Below are positions 1 through 10,222 of a stretch of 64,000 nucleotides of DNA, piece by piece (the first letter of the stretch is position 1; each line of letters opens with the position of its first letter). Source of the DNA: Bryoerythrophyllum caledonicum. Lineage: Eukaryota > Streptophyta > Bryopsida > Pottiales > Pottiaceae. The notes beneath the pieces are model-generated. The model did not search any database, was not told the origin of the DNA, and worked only from the letters and a program-made list of their open reading frames with translations. Both the position numbers and the translations under genes were made by a program. The DNA lies in assembly GCA_963971425.1 (NCBI GenBank), contig OZ020515.1:21076637-21140636 (forward strand). Reading direction: 5' to 3'.

Positions 1-79
1 TTGCTGTAGTCAAATATTCTCCTATATTTTCCAAGTAGGCAACCATTGTGAAGTTCTCCACTACCATCAACAAAGAAAA

Positions 80-574
80 TTAAGATTCTAATGCAAAAAC
101 TGGGTCACGATACCGCAATTGCTCTCCATTGATATCAATTATTTTCCATCCATCTCTCTCATTATAAAAAGATCTTTCATACTTATCAATAGCGTATGTT
201 GATTGGACAGTGAGATCACTTATATTGAAGCTAGGATGTAGTAAAACTTTCCTAAATAACCTATTTATGGAAATATTTGATATGCCTTCTCCTCTCTTGA
301 TTGTTCTAATCCAATTTATAAGGCTAAAAGTAGAATCATACTTAATTTGGGTGGAATCATCTTGACCACCCTCTTCAATTTCATCATTAAGGAGATCATC
401 AAATGGCTCCTCTATACCAAATTCAAAAGGTTGTGTATATTGATGAAAATCACTGGCTCCATGTGGTTCAATGGGTTCATATGATACGATATATATACAT
501 AAAGAACTTCGGTCCTCGGGGGGGACCAAAGTGAATAGAGTGTTTGTTCGTTCCACCACCAAATCCATGTCCAC
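80..574 (-). CDS. Unrecognised 164-aa ORF, transposon-like
   Basis: An open frame of 164 residues with an acidic middle (around residues 50-75) and a C-terminal half rich in charged and aromatic residues (DGWK at about residue 141, RYRDPVFAL near the end). The DGWK...YRDP arrangement faintly recalls the N-terminal part of KDZ/Plavaka-type transposases, but I cannot assign it. There is no signal peptide or membrane segment. It lies next to retroelement debris, and the frame stops just after the YRDP segment, so it is probably a fragment of a larger mobile-element protein rather than a host gene. Confidence 0.35.
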   Translation of the reverse strand: MDMDLVVERTNTLFTLVPPEDRSSLCIYIVSYEPIEPHGASDFHQYTQPFEFGIEEPFDDLLNDEIEEGGQDDSTQIKYDSTFSLINWIRTIKRGEGISNISINRLFRKVLLHPSFNISDLTVQSTYAIDKYERSFYNERDGWKIIDINGEQLRYRDPVFALES

Positions 575-779
575 CGGACATAGATTTAGTAGTATGGAAC
601 TACTCCCCCCACTCGAGGGTAGACACTATGGAACCAGTAATCAGTAACCAATTACTAGTAACCAATAACCGCTAATCAGGAGTAGGGATAAGTTGGAGTC
701 ACAGGGCTCCATTCCAAAGGATGATTAGTAGAGGTTGAATGTGTGCTTTTAAGGATTCTTAAGAGGCATCATGTGAATC

Positions 780-1740
780 TGGAAGAGGTTGGTTGTTTTC
801 GAGTTTCCGTTTGTGTAGGAGGATGGACATTACATATTGTATAGCGATGGTATTCATATTAGTGAAGGTCTTTTTAATTGAGTTTAAGGGGGATATTAAA
901 TGTTTTTTCAAGACTTTTCATAGAGGAAATAAAGGTAGTAGCTCTAGCTCCAGCGGTAATAACGATAAGGGGGTCAACTTTCCATCCAAGAGCACCATTG
1001 TTATTAATAAGTGGTTGGTGTTTGTTAATTTTGTTTTTGATTGATTATGAGGAGAATTTGTCATTGCAGTATTTGAATTCAATGAATTGGATAGTGAGGT
1101 TTGTATTTATGTGATCTGGAGGGGGATCTTTATATGGTAATCCTTTAACACATAGTATGTCTGGTTTGAATCTAGCATTACAATGACATCTTTGGTTGCC
1201 ACATGTGCATGGAAGTAGCCATGGGGGGACCGTGTTTTCTTGTGGGTTGTTGTTGAAGGTTCCGGCATTCATAAGTATAAAGCATCATGATTTTTTGGAG
1301 GATATTATTAGTTTTTGAATTTTCCAAATTGTTTTATTGTGCCTTTTGACAATTAAGGAGTGTATGTGATGGTTTTGGCATTTAAGGAGTACGTGGAGCC
1401 ATGTGTCTCGGTCTATGGAGGTGCATATTAGGCATGTAATGGATGGGAATCTTTCAATTTCAAAGAAGAGTTGTTTGTGGGCATTTCCCATATATTGTCA
1501 TGTACGAAATTTAATGAGGCATGTTTTTTGTGAGTCTGTAATTGTGGGATTTTTCCAAAAATTTGTAGAGAGTTCATTATCAATGTTGTTGTTACCAGTC
1601 CATTTGTCTATGTTAGGGAAGCTTTCCGAAATTAAGTCTAAGTTATTAGTATGCTCTTGTTTTTTAAGATATTTATCTATGAATCTAATGGGGCCTTTGT
1701 CCGGGGTGTCTTCCATAGCAGAAGTAGAATAAAAGTCCAC
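780..1740 (-). pseudogene. 3' end of a non-LTR retrotransposon with restriction-like endonuclease
   Basis: Three neighbouring minus-strand frames (1498-1740, 1285-1491, 1045-1272, with a tail to about 780) read as one protein broken by frameshifts. The middle frame has a zinc-binding pattern CLIC...HVLLKC followed by VKRHNKTIW, the CCHC-plus-RHN layout that precedes the restriction-like endonuclease (RLE) of R2/NeSL/CRE-type elements. The next frame has a second Cys cluster (PCTCGNQRCHC), then KPDILCV and IEFKYC, which fit the PD...(D/E)xK nuclease core. The upstream stretch (KFRT, then QYMGNAHKQ in another frame) is the end of the reverse transcriptase/thumb region. The RT core itself is not in this copy. 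Family assignment is inference from motifs. Confidence 0.6.
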
Positions 1741-4120
1741 TAGTATAGAAAAATGTAGAATAAAAGTTTACTCAAGCCATGTAACTCAATTTTTAACTCA
1801 AGTTTAAACTCAAGTTAACTCAAGATGTCATTTCATATACACCTCATACAATGAATCAACGTTCGAGAGAGGAGCACTTGTTGTATTCTACTTTGAGAGA
1901 GAGGTCAACGTCACATAATCTAGTGGATCCTATTGGTGCTACAGGTCCATGCAATATCCACATTACATCTCTACACAATACCTTCACCATCTGCTTCACA
2001 ATTTTATCACGAGCATGATGATGACAGTCCAGGGCATAATTAGCACGGTGGTGCGGAGGAGCAGGAGTAGCACTGTGGGGACGAAGACCATGGCGGGGAG
2101 CGTGATGATAGACATCACTGTGATTATCAGCCTGGATATGTGAATCACGCACCTAGTTGGGCACGAACAGCGTCGCCATCGACAACCCCTGGTGCTTTTG
2201 TATCAGGTGCATCGATTCTGAGACTGTCAACAAGGCCATCAACACACCAGTCGCGTAGAGTTCATCCACCCTCTCATTCTCCTAATCAACGAGATGAGTT
2301 TTTTTTTCTTCTTCTTATTTAACAATATCAACGCGCCACCCCTTCCTACAGTGGTTCAAGTGCAGTGGTTCAACGGCAAAGCACTTGGTTTCCGTGTATG
2401 CGAGCTCATACCACGGTGAGGAGCTGGAGAGGAGCTGGAGGAGCTGGTGAGGAGTTGGAGGTGTTGCCGAACCTGTAGAGAATCATCCGGGAGGGCTCCA
2501 TGTGCCACTCAGAGAACTGCAAGTTCTTCTCCATCTCGTCGAGTATGGCTCTACCCCCGCGTGGATGCAGAAGTGGTAAAAAGCGAGCTTAAAGTTCGGA
2601 ATGTAGGGTTCGGTTGAGTGGCATCGGTAGTGGTTCAACAAAAGGGTAGTAGGTTCTTGCATCATCACATCGACAATCCACCGCTTTCACTGCATAGTTG
2701 TCACCAATCCCAGTCCACTATATCCACTCTTTCAAAAACAAATCCCACCTTCTCTTGTCGGGAGAAGAAGTTAGGGCTTTAAAAATGGGCGCCTCTGCTC
2801 CGTTCTCTTGGCATTGAGCTTCAGAGAATTATGAAGGTTAGTGTGTTTTGAACTTGTTTTTTTCTAGATGGCCAATGAGTTGGAAGCAGGATGTGATGTT
2901 GGAGGTGGTTTAGGATTAAGGGTTTAGTGATTACAACAAAGTATTTCACTGCATAGTTTGATTCATCATTTTGATTGATTGGTGCTCTTTTGAAACTGGT
3001 CTGGAGAATGAGTCCAATGCTCCTTTGGCGATGAATCCCTGAGGCTTCTAGCTAGCTCAGCATCCTGTAAAGAGTGATCAATATTGCCCGCTAATCGAGG
3101 ATTCCACCAGGTTAGTGAGCGGTCCCTTTCTTTCAATCTTTGTCCTTGTCCGTCTATTGGTCTTGTTTTTTCAAATAGTACAATACTATTTGAAAGCTAT
3201 CGTTTCCGTAAATGAAAAAAAGTTTGTTTCGGTTCTTTTCAAATAAGGGTTGCTCGTTGAACACCTTCGTTCTCAAATTTAGTCAAACCTAATCGTGAGA
3301 GGGCGCTGTATTCTCTAGACATGTTCTATTATTCGTGTTGTTGATCTCCAATAAATTCAAGTTAGTTCTCTCTTGCGGAACAAAACTCATCACACTTTTG
3401 TCATATTGTGCAGGGTTGAGGCGTTACAAATTGGTAGAGGACCATTGTGCACCAACATTAGGGCTATTCACGTAGTCTCAAAGCACTATACATTTTGTCT
3501 TTGCATTTGTATCTAAGGAACCAGTACTTGTTCATTCACATGGTTCTTATGCAATTTATTTTATACATTTTCATATCTCCCCCCGTCATTTATCTGCCAA
3601 TACTTAGTTTAGGTCTTGTATTACGATTATTCCTATGTATGTAAATTTATTAAAAAACTTTTGTCCATTATCACTTTTCACGCACTTCATTGTTTTTTTG
3701 TAGGTTAGTCTAAGATTATTGTTTCCCTATATTTTTTACCTATATTTGTAGGTCAGCCCAAGATTATTGTTTCCCTATAATTGCTAGAAATTAATACATT
3801 TGTCCTTGTCCTCAACTTTGAATTTACCTGAAACACACATCTGTTCTTTGTTTATATTGAGATCTTTATATCTCTGCTATTGGACCACTCGAGCGGAATC
3901 TCAAGCGAAATGGGATGTCATACAATATTGGATGTTTTAGCAAGTACAATTTCTTGTTGGAGAAACTGTGAGAAGTGAATGGAACTATAAAAGGTCAGTA
4001 TGAGAAGTGAATGAATATGTATTGAGGTCTTCTTCTAGAATGTTTAGCTCTAGGTGATCTTAGTGCGTGTATCGATACTTTGTAATTTAAGAGTCTTCTA
4101 GTGAGATAGTTTTTGATATC
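1741..4120. other. No supported gene
   Basis: Short frames only. A somewhat GC-richer patch at 1900-2330 carries short overlapping frames on both strands without family resemblance. From 2800 to 4100 the sequence is AT-rich with pyrimidine runs and no coding signal. The end of this stretch (about 4090-4133) is pyrimidine-rich and closes in a CAG acceptor in front of the GRAS fragment, so it may be a relic intron. Confidence 0.5.
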
Positions 4121-4133
4121 CTCTTTGTGACAG

Positions 4134-4567
4134 GATTGATGAAGCTAATGTTGGCGGTGCTGCGGTCCATCTCTGACTCTGAGGGTGACCCTATGCAACG
4201 CATGGCGTTCTACTTCGCGGAAGCGCTCTCGGAGCAACTGGCCAACGAGATGGCTCCTTCGTCTCCCAGCAGGGCTAGTACTCCGATGGTTAAGAGCTTC
4301 AACTCCGAGGAAGCGGCAACGGCCTCGACGTTGGAGCGAGACATTGCATTCCAGGCGTACTACCAGATTATGCCGTTCCGGAAGCTCACGCACTTCACAG
4401 CCAACCAGGGGCTATTCGAGGTGGTCGCAGACTACCCGTGCGTGCACATCGCGGACTTCAACATCCAGAAGGGCCTGGAGTAGCCGTCGTTCATGGAGTC
4501 GTTGGCGTTACTCCCACAGGGGTCCCCGAGCCTACGCATTGCGGCGGTGCAGACAAACAGAAGCTAA
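4134..4567 (+). pseudogene. GRAS transcription-factor fragment
   Basis: After a CAG acceptor at 4131-4133 the frame reads the GRAS domain: the LHR I segment (GDPMQRMAFYFAEALSEQL), then AYYQIMPFRKLTHFTANQ, then the VHIID motif as VHIADFNIQKGLE. GRAS proteins are plant nuclear regulators (SCARECROW/DELLA/SCL families). A TAG at 4481 replaces the usual Trp after the VHIID motif. The frame then continues PSFMESLALLPQGSPSLRIAAV and ends at TAA 4565. The PFYRE and SAW halves and the N-terminal part are missing. GC content is higher than in the surroundings, so this is a relic of a host gene piece. Nonfunctional. Confidence 0.75.
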
Positions 4568-4715
4568 TGCTTGTATTTTAAATTATACTGCTTGATATAA
4601 GGGGTATAGAGGACGGTGCTTGATAAGGGTTAGTAAGGGGTGGTGTTGATGTAGTGTATTTTCATATCTCATATCCTTTTGTCATGCTGTTTTAGAAAAA
4701 AACGGAGAATAGGTT

Positions 4716-5225
4716 ATGAGAGAAGTTATAAGGAAGCTTCAAGGGGAGGTGCATGATCTAAAAGAGAAGAATTTGTTACTGGAGAGACTCGTGAAGAAAC
4801 AGTTGTCGGAGCAACGGCACAACATCACATGATGGGAGATCATTCAAGACCATCTAATTAAACTTTTGAAACCTCTGATGTTTGGATTGGATGTGAATAA
4901 ATGCAAGCCATATGTAAGGGAGAAGGATATTCAAGAACATATCCTGGGATCGTTCAACATTTGTAGGACATTTGTTGAGGTTCGTGACATCTTTGGAAAG
5001 GCATGGAAGGAGACGAGACTGCCCCAACATGTAAACAAGTTGGTAACTAATCGGCATGGTCGATACAGTAATATGGCTCAAATTCAATTATTTAAGAACT
5101 TAGGCATGCCAAGACCGGATGAGAAATTTGGTGAAGTAAGAGAACCTTGGTTAAACAATTTGAAGCCAATTTATGAAGGTGTAGCATTTACATACTTTGT
5201 TGTGTTTTTTTATTTTTGTATATGA
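4716..5225 (+). pseudogene. Unrecognised coiled-coil ORF with one internal TGA
   Basis: One reading frame runs from ATG 4716 to the stop at 5223-5225 with a single TGA at 4830-4832. The first 38 codons (start MREVIRKLQGEVHDLKEKN) have the charge and leucine spacing of a short coiled coil. The rest (from KPLMFGLDVNKCKPYVREK) is mixed alpha-type sequence, family not recognised. The frame ends 18 bp before a TTAA-flanked element (5244), so the 3' part may have been cut off by that insertion. It follows the GRAS fragment on the same strand, but no fusion can be shown. Confidence 0.4.
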
Positions 5226-5243
5226 TTGTAAAATCAAAGTCAA

Positions 5244-5683
5244 TTAACCCCTAAGAGCCCAAGTGTACTTGGGAAGTACGTTTTGGATTTTGGGCATGTA
5301 CCTTTGACTGGAAAAAATACTCTGATTCTTATGAAAATTTTACACTGCATTGTCCTTTAAGAAATCTATGTGGGGAATTTTTCAAATATGATTTTGGACT
5401 CTTGGTTCAAAAGTTATTAGCCTTCAAAGGTCAAAATGGGGACTCTGGACTATTGGGGCAGCCATGTCAACCAATGCAATTTGAGGAGAAAAAAGGGGCA
5501 GATTTTGGGACAGAAAGTGCAAGGAAAGGAATCCAGACTTCTATGCACGAAGTCCGAGTACAAAAAGCATTGAAAATTATTAAAAGAGTTGTTAAAATAA
5601 TTTTTAAAAAAAACAGCAAACAATCAGCTGTCACCTGGCCTGCCAGCATCCCGCGCCAGAAGCGGGCCCGCCAAAAAAAAAAA

Positions 5684-5716
<33 letters not shown>

Positions 5717-6357
5717 CCCGTCCAGCTGCGAGGGCGGGACAAATTGCCACCTAATTTCAAGCACTGCCCTTTCCCATAATGCTTTATTTATTCCATATAT
5801 TCATGAAAATGATGGATTTTACTATTTTTAGTCGTTTCTTTTTCTAAAATTAGTGAAAAAATAAATTGAAAGTTTCCACCATTGGGATTCTCAAATGCAA
5901 CAACTTGTATGAAACAAACAATTTCATATCACTTACGTAGTAATTTTCAACATTTTGTACCCCCTTTCACTAAAGTGTATATTTCTACATCTATTACCCC
6001 TCGAATTGACCTCAAAATTTTCACACAAATAGCTAACAACATATAAGTCATATTGGTAAAATATTTTATCACATTTCAATGTAAAAACTAGAAGATATAC
6101 CTAGTCAAAGTAGGCTGACCTTGCCGGGCAAGGGGGGAAAAAAATCCTTTTCTTTGCACTTCAAACGCTATAATCTTCACATCCGTGCGGTGGATTGCAA
6201 CCAAATTTGTATTGTAAGTTCATATACGTGTCTATTTTAAGATTGTACGGTTAAAAGTCTAAAATTAGATTGTAATGTTAGATTTCGTTGCCATTTGTTG
6301 ATGATGGCAGTTTTGGAGTGTTTCATGAGGGAAAATGCGTGGGCTTTTAGGGGTTAA
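5244..6357. mobile_element. TTAA-flanked TIR element, family 1, copy A
   Basis: Begins TTAACCCCTAAGAGCCC at 5244 and ends with the near-perfect reverse complement (GGGCTTTTAGGGGTTAA) at 6357. Interior blocks recur in the other copies: an 'atccgtgcgg' block near 6182 and 'atggcagttttggagtgttt' near 6304, the latter also at 32565 in copy E. No transposase is encoded. TTAA at both ends plus a CCC-starting terminal repeat is the hallmark of piggyBac-type elements, so this looks like a non-autonomous derivative. About 1.1 kb. Confidence 0.7.
5673..5716. repeat. A15-T29 homopolymer pair
   Basis: Fifteen A followed directly by twenty-nine T inside TTAA element A. It is self-complementary, so it can fold as a hairpin, and its length is likely to be unreliable in an assembly. 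It creates spurious long frames rich in Lys or Phe on both strands. Confidence 0.9.
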
Positions 6358-7408
6358 TGAATGCACGTAATCACTAGAGGTAGGATGGAGAAGACCCAAT
6401 GGGTTCAAACGCGGTTTGCAACACCATTCAACACGTGAAGTTCAATAAACACTATTCCTGTACAGAGCCAGTGAAGGTCACCATTGCTCAATTGGCATGG
6501 TTCATGTATGTTATGCAATTAGCTATGCATGGTGATAAAATCTAAAGATGTTTAAAGATATTGTGAATAGACAGAGAATTAAGGCCTCGAAACGTTATAT
6601 TCTTGAGGAATAGCGGCATATCAAGCGTATCCAAGTAATCTACTAGGAGGATTCTTACGCTCAGACGATGAGAGATGAAGATGGGGATGATGATGATGAG
6701 GAGAGTGAATATGAGAGGGTTTGTAAAGAGCCCTTTATTATTTATTAATATCCATAGAAATACATGGGCATGGAGTGATTACGATACGGGTGGCAAAATG
6801 TACATTGTTCCACATTTAGTATCTATGAATTTCTAGTTTTTAAGCTTCTATGTATGTACATACAAATCGCATGAATTCATAGATAATAGTATGCTTGAAT
6901 GTACAGATTCCCTAAACTTAAAATCTACGTAATTGATAATTAGAAGTAATGAAGCATTACTACACAAGTACTGCAGAAGAACAGCGCATGTACTATCTCT
7001 CTAAACTAATTTATTCTACACAAGGATAGTGCCTATCCAAAACATATACGAGTGCGGTACTCTGTAATGTATGGCAAAGTATAAAAAATTTGTATTGACA
7101 CAAATACTTTGGCTATATTGACACGAATACTCTGGCAGTATTGTGTGCAAGAGTTAAATTTTGTGAACTGCCGTAGTACTGCGAAAGTACTTACATGTGC
7201 AATTTCTCTTGGCAACATTGTGCAAGTACTGTGGCAGTGCTTTGTGCTGGGCAATGTTTTTTCTAGATGGACACTTCCATTCGGGTATCAGGGTACGATG
7301 CGGGTATCAATGCGATAGGCGGGTATATTGGCGAGAGAAGGGTATCGGAGGGTACGATAGGTAAGGTGGACGCTTGAAAGTTATCTGCCCACAGCTTGCC
7401 TCTTAAAG
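6358..7408. other. No supported gene; solitary TIR end and degenerate repeats
   Basis: At 6369-6385 the word CACTAGAGGTAGGAT matches the right end of the TIR element at 42969-44323, so an old solo end of that family lies just outside TTAA copy A. At 7090-7240 words such as AGTACT, GGCAGTA and TTGTG recur irregularly, and at 7270-7350 GGGTAT/GGGTAC recurs about six times. No coding signal. Confidence 0.45.
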
Positions 7409-7640
7409 AGCATCACCAGTACACTGAAAATGATGTTTAGTGTATCCACACTATAGGATTTGGAAGTGTTATATTTACTTTTGATGAAGATCTTTACCGA
7501 GAGCACAACTATCTACTCAGAGAGGCGGGTCATTTTAGACATAATTGGAAAAAATATTTATCAAAAGTAAAAGCTTATAATTTATATAAATTAATTTGTG
7601 TGGACACTTTAAACATCATTTTTAGTGTAGTGGTGCTGAA
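7408..7640. mobile_element. Small MITE with ~38-bp inverted ends
   Basis: The left end (agcatcaccagtacactg, from 7410) is the diverged reverse complement of the right end (tagtgtagtggtgct, to 7636). The match runs on through ATGATGTTTA and TCCACA. The inner word ACACTRAAAATGATGTTTA resembles the ends of the larger element at 36936-38600, so the two may belong to one family. No coding capacity. Confidence 0.6.
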
Positions 7641-8109
7641 ACTCGCCCGCAACAAGTCATTTTCAAGGCCTAAAGTAATTAACTGGGGGTGACTTCGCAC
7701 ATGGTGCCTAGCATCCTTCAAGGCTTCCGCTTTGGCTTCCGGGTTATACTCTCGTTGCCTCTTCCACCACCCAAACTTCTGTGCTACACACAGAAAAGCG
7801 TTTTCTTCCGCGCACATCGCAAACGCATATTTGCCTTTCCGGAGATAGGATCAGGCTAGGATTTTCGAGATGTCCATAAATCATCTTCATTAAAATTACA
7901 TGACCTCCAAATGAAAGATGTTTGTTGAAGAATCTTCAATTCAAAGGTATATGCGTTCCTAAGATTTTATACTCCTTTTGTATGTTAAGAGTAAAAATGT
8001 GACTGTATATATGGTTCCCCACTGATCTTTAAGGATTAAACGTCAGGCAGCAAAAATCAGATTAGTAATCATGTATTCTTTATAAATCCAAGTAACTAGC
8101 AAATATATA

Positions 8110-8111
<2 letters not shown>

Positions 8112-8149
<38 letters not shown>
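8112..8149. repeat. (AT)n microsatellite
   Basis: An uninterrupted run of about 19 AT units. Confidence 0.95.
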
Positions 8150-8153
<4 letters not shown>

Positions 8154-8394
8154 TTATGTGGACATGAAGAAGCCAATGTTTAACGCAAAAGACATTTAAA
8201 TTCAGTACAAAGAGATACTACAAATTTTGTTGTTTTTTAGCGCCAATCAATGCACTTGGCTAAGTGTGTAAATTCTTAATTGTGTGTTAGACATCTTTTT
8301 TTTTGAGGTCATTTCAATATCTCAACCTTATCATATTCAAATACGACACCATACATGTAGAATATTGTGGCCACTAGTGGCACCTTCTGTTGTT

Positions 8395-8775
8395 CAAGGG
8401 TTAGACTAAGTGCATATACAGAGAAAGCAAATAATGATGTATTTATTTTTTGATGATAGCTAATAGAATTGCAATTTTAGCCCAAGTGATTTCATATTTT
8501 CTAGATAATATGTGAATTAGTCATTAATCTTTAAAGGATGTTGCCATGTTTAGCCATTGGCCACCAATAGGTACTCAAGAAGCACCAACAAAAAATAAGG
8601 GGTCCTAAATCGGTGGTAATGAGATGGAAGTGGGTTGAACATACCCCAATTTTATAAGTGTTGTTTATAGGTAGTTTTATAAGTGTTGTTTATAGGTAGT
8701 TTTTTAAGTGTTGTTTATAGGTAATTTTATAAGTGTTGTTTATGGGTTTAGGTAGCTTACCAAGGGTTACCTTAG
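8395..8775 (-). mobile_element. MITE family 2, copy 1 (inverted)
   Basis: Reverse-complement match over its length to the copies at 15849 and 30096. Shared blocks are 'accccaattttata', 'gccattggccaccaa', 'cccaagtgatttcatatt' and 'gatagctaatagaattgcaa'. The right end carries GGTTACCTTA, matching the AAGGTAA terminal word of the family. An internal 25-bp tandem repeat (8650-8745) is unique to this copy. No coding capacity. Confidence 0.7.
8650..8745. repeat. 25-bp tandem repeat, about 4 units
   Basis: The unit TTTTATAAGTGTTGTTTATA plus GGTAG occurs at 8650-8674, 8675-8699, 8700-8724 and, diverging, 8725-8745. It is embedded in MITE family 2 copy 1 and there are no spacers. Confidence 0.9.
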
Positions 8776-8902
8776 ATAAGCAGCCATGCCTGACTCTGAA
8801 GAGAGGATAAGTTTTGTGGTTTTTGTAATTGGAAACATGTTTGCCGAAGAGATGCTATACGGATTATGTTCACGGTGGGTCAAATGCAGCTGATGTACTT
8901 TA

Positions 8903-9838
8903 TTAACCCCTAAGGTACTGTGATAGTTTCACACCAAAAACACTTCAAAATTGTTTGATTCTAATGCAATGAATAAAGAAGGAGACAAAAACTTCAATAT
9001 CTAGTTTTGATTGTAGGATCTCAAATACAAATTAGTAACATACTCATAAATTTTCATAAATTTTGACCGCACGGATTGAATGATTATAATGTTCAAAGTT
9101 AAACAAATGGTTCATTTCCCTCCTGTGTTCAGTGGATGAGCAGACTTTGATTTCACTTGGTGTCAAGTTTTTGCACTACACAAGGTCTAAATCCATTACC
9201 ATCATGATGTTAGTTCCTTGTACACCAAATTTTAGAGGTAGAGGAGGGGTGTAGCATGTTCGAAACAACTGTGCAAGGAGTGGAGGTTCAAAAATTGTCA
9301 ATTTGCAGTTTAATTTTTTTGTGAAATCAATATGCTTCAGATTGATAATCCGAATGGTCAATGAGAAGATACACACTACAGATTGTTGTGGGGAAGAAAA
9401 AAGTCAAAAATATGAAGATCTCTAAATTTTATGTGGAAAAGAAGAAGTTTTTTTGGTACCTTGCCCGACAATGCGTGACAATATGTGAAAATGTTTGACT
9501 TGGGTTAATATGCTATCTTTCACTAAAGACAAAAAAAAATTGACAATATGAAGGAAAAAGATGTTACTTGCTAGTATTGAAAATCTCACATTCAATAGAG
9601 TGTCCTAGCAAAAGTTATTGGAGGTGCCCAAAGTGCCCGCTCTCCCCATTTGAAATTTGAAACCCTATAACTTTTTCATTATATGTCGGATTTAGGAATA
9701 AATTGTTCTCCCACTGAGGTCTTAGTAATGTCCTTATAAAGTATAAATTTCAGAGTGGAATGTCGGAAATTGACACCATAGGAACCTGTCCGAACTTTTA
9801 AAAAGCCCATTTCTGACACTTGGTCCTTTAGGGGTAAA
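8903..9838. mobile_element. TTAA-flanked TIR element, family 1, copy B
   Basis: Left end TTAACCCCTAAGGTACTGTG at 8903; right end TTGGTCCTTTAGGGGTAAA at about 9838, with the last TTAA mutated. Inside, 'ttgaccgcacggattgaa' near 9062 is the reverse complement of a block in copies C and E, so this copy lies in the opposite orientation. The only long frame inside (9176-9376, -) has no family resemblance. Confidence 0.65.
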
Positions 9839-10222
9839 ACTCTTAAATAAAGGCCTCAACTTAAAATCATCTGGGAGAACCTTGCAGTTACACTCTGGAA
9901 TAGTTTGCTACGAGAATCACATATGAGAAGAATCTTCAATTCCAGCCTGGTTTCTATGCTTCCATGTTTCCTAAACCGAGTATTTTTTAGTTCAAAACAA
10001 TGAAAGTCAAAATTGACCAGTTTTACATCAGTATTGGAATACCGCCGGCTAAGGAGAAACTAATGACTCCAATAGCAAAAAGTCACTCCATCCTGTAATC
10101 CTGTGGAGACCCCTCAAGCACGACTCTGTGTGATGCTTGTCAAAACAAATTGTACAGAGGCGTCCAAAAAAGCCCACCCACGCCTTGGAGAGGTTGGAAC
10201 CGGAAGAGACACCAAGAAGCAA

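Noticed and set aside
4185-4595. 136-codon Arg/Ser-rich frame
   Set aside because: Alternative frame of the GRAS fragment; composition is a frame artefact.
5402-5779. Overlapping 125- and 97-codon frames
   Set aside because: Held open by the A15-T29 homopolymer inside a TTAA element; low-complexity sequence.
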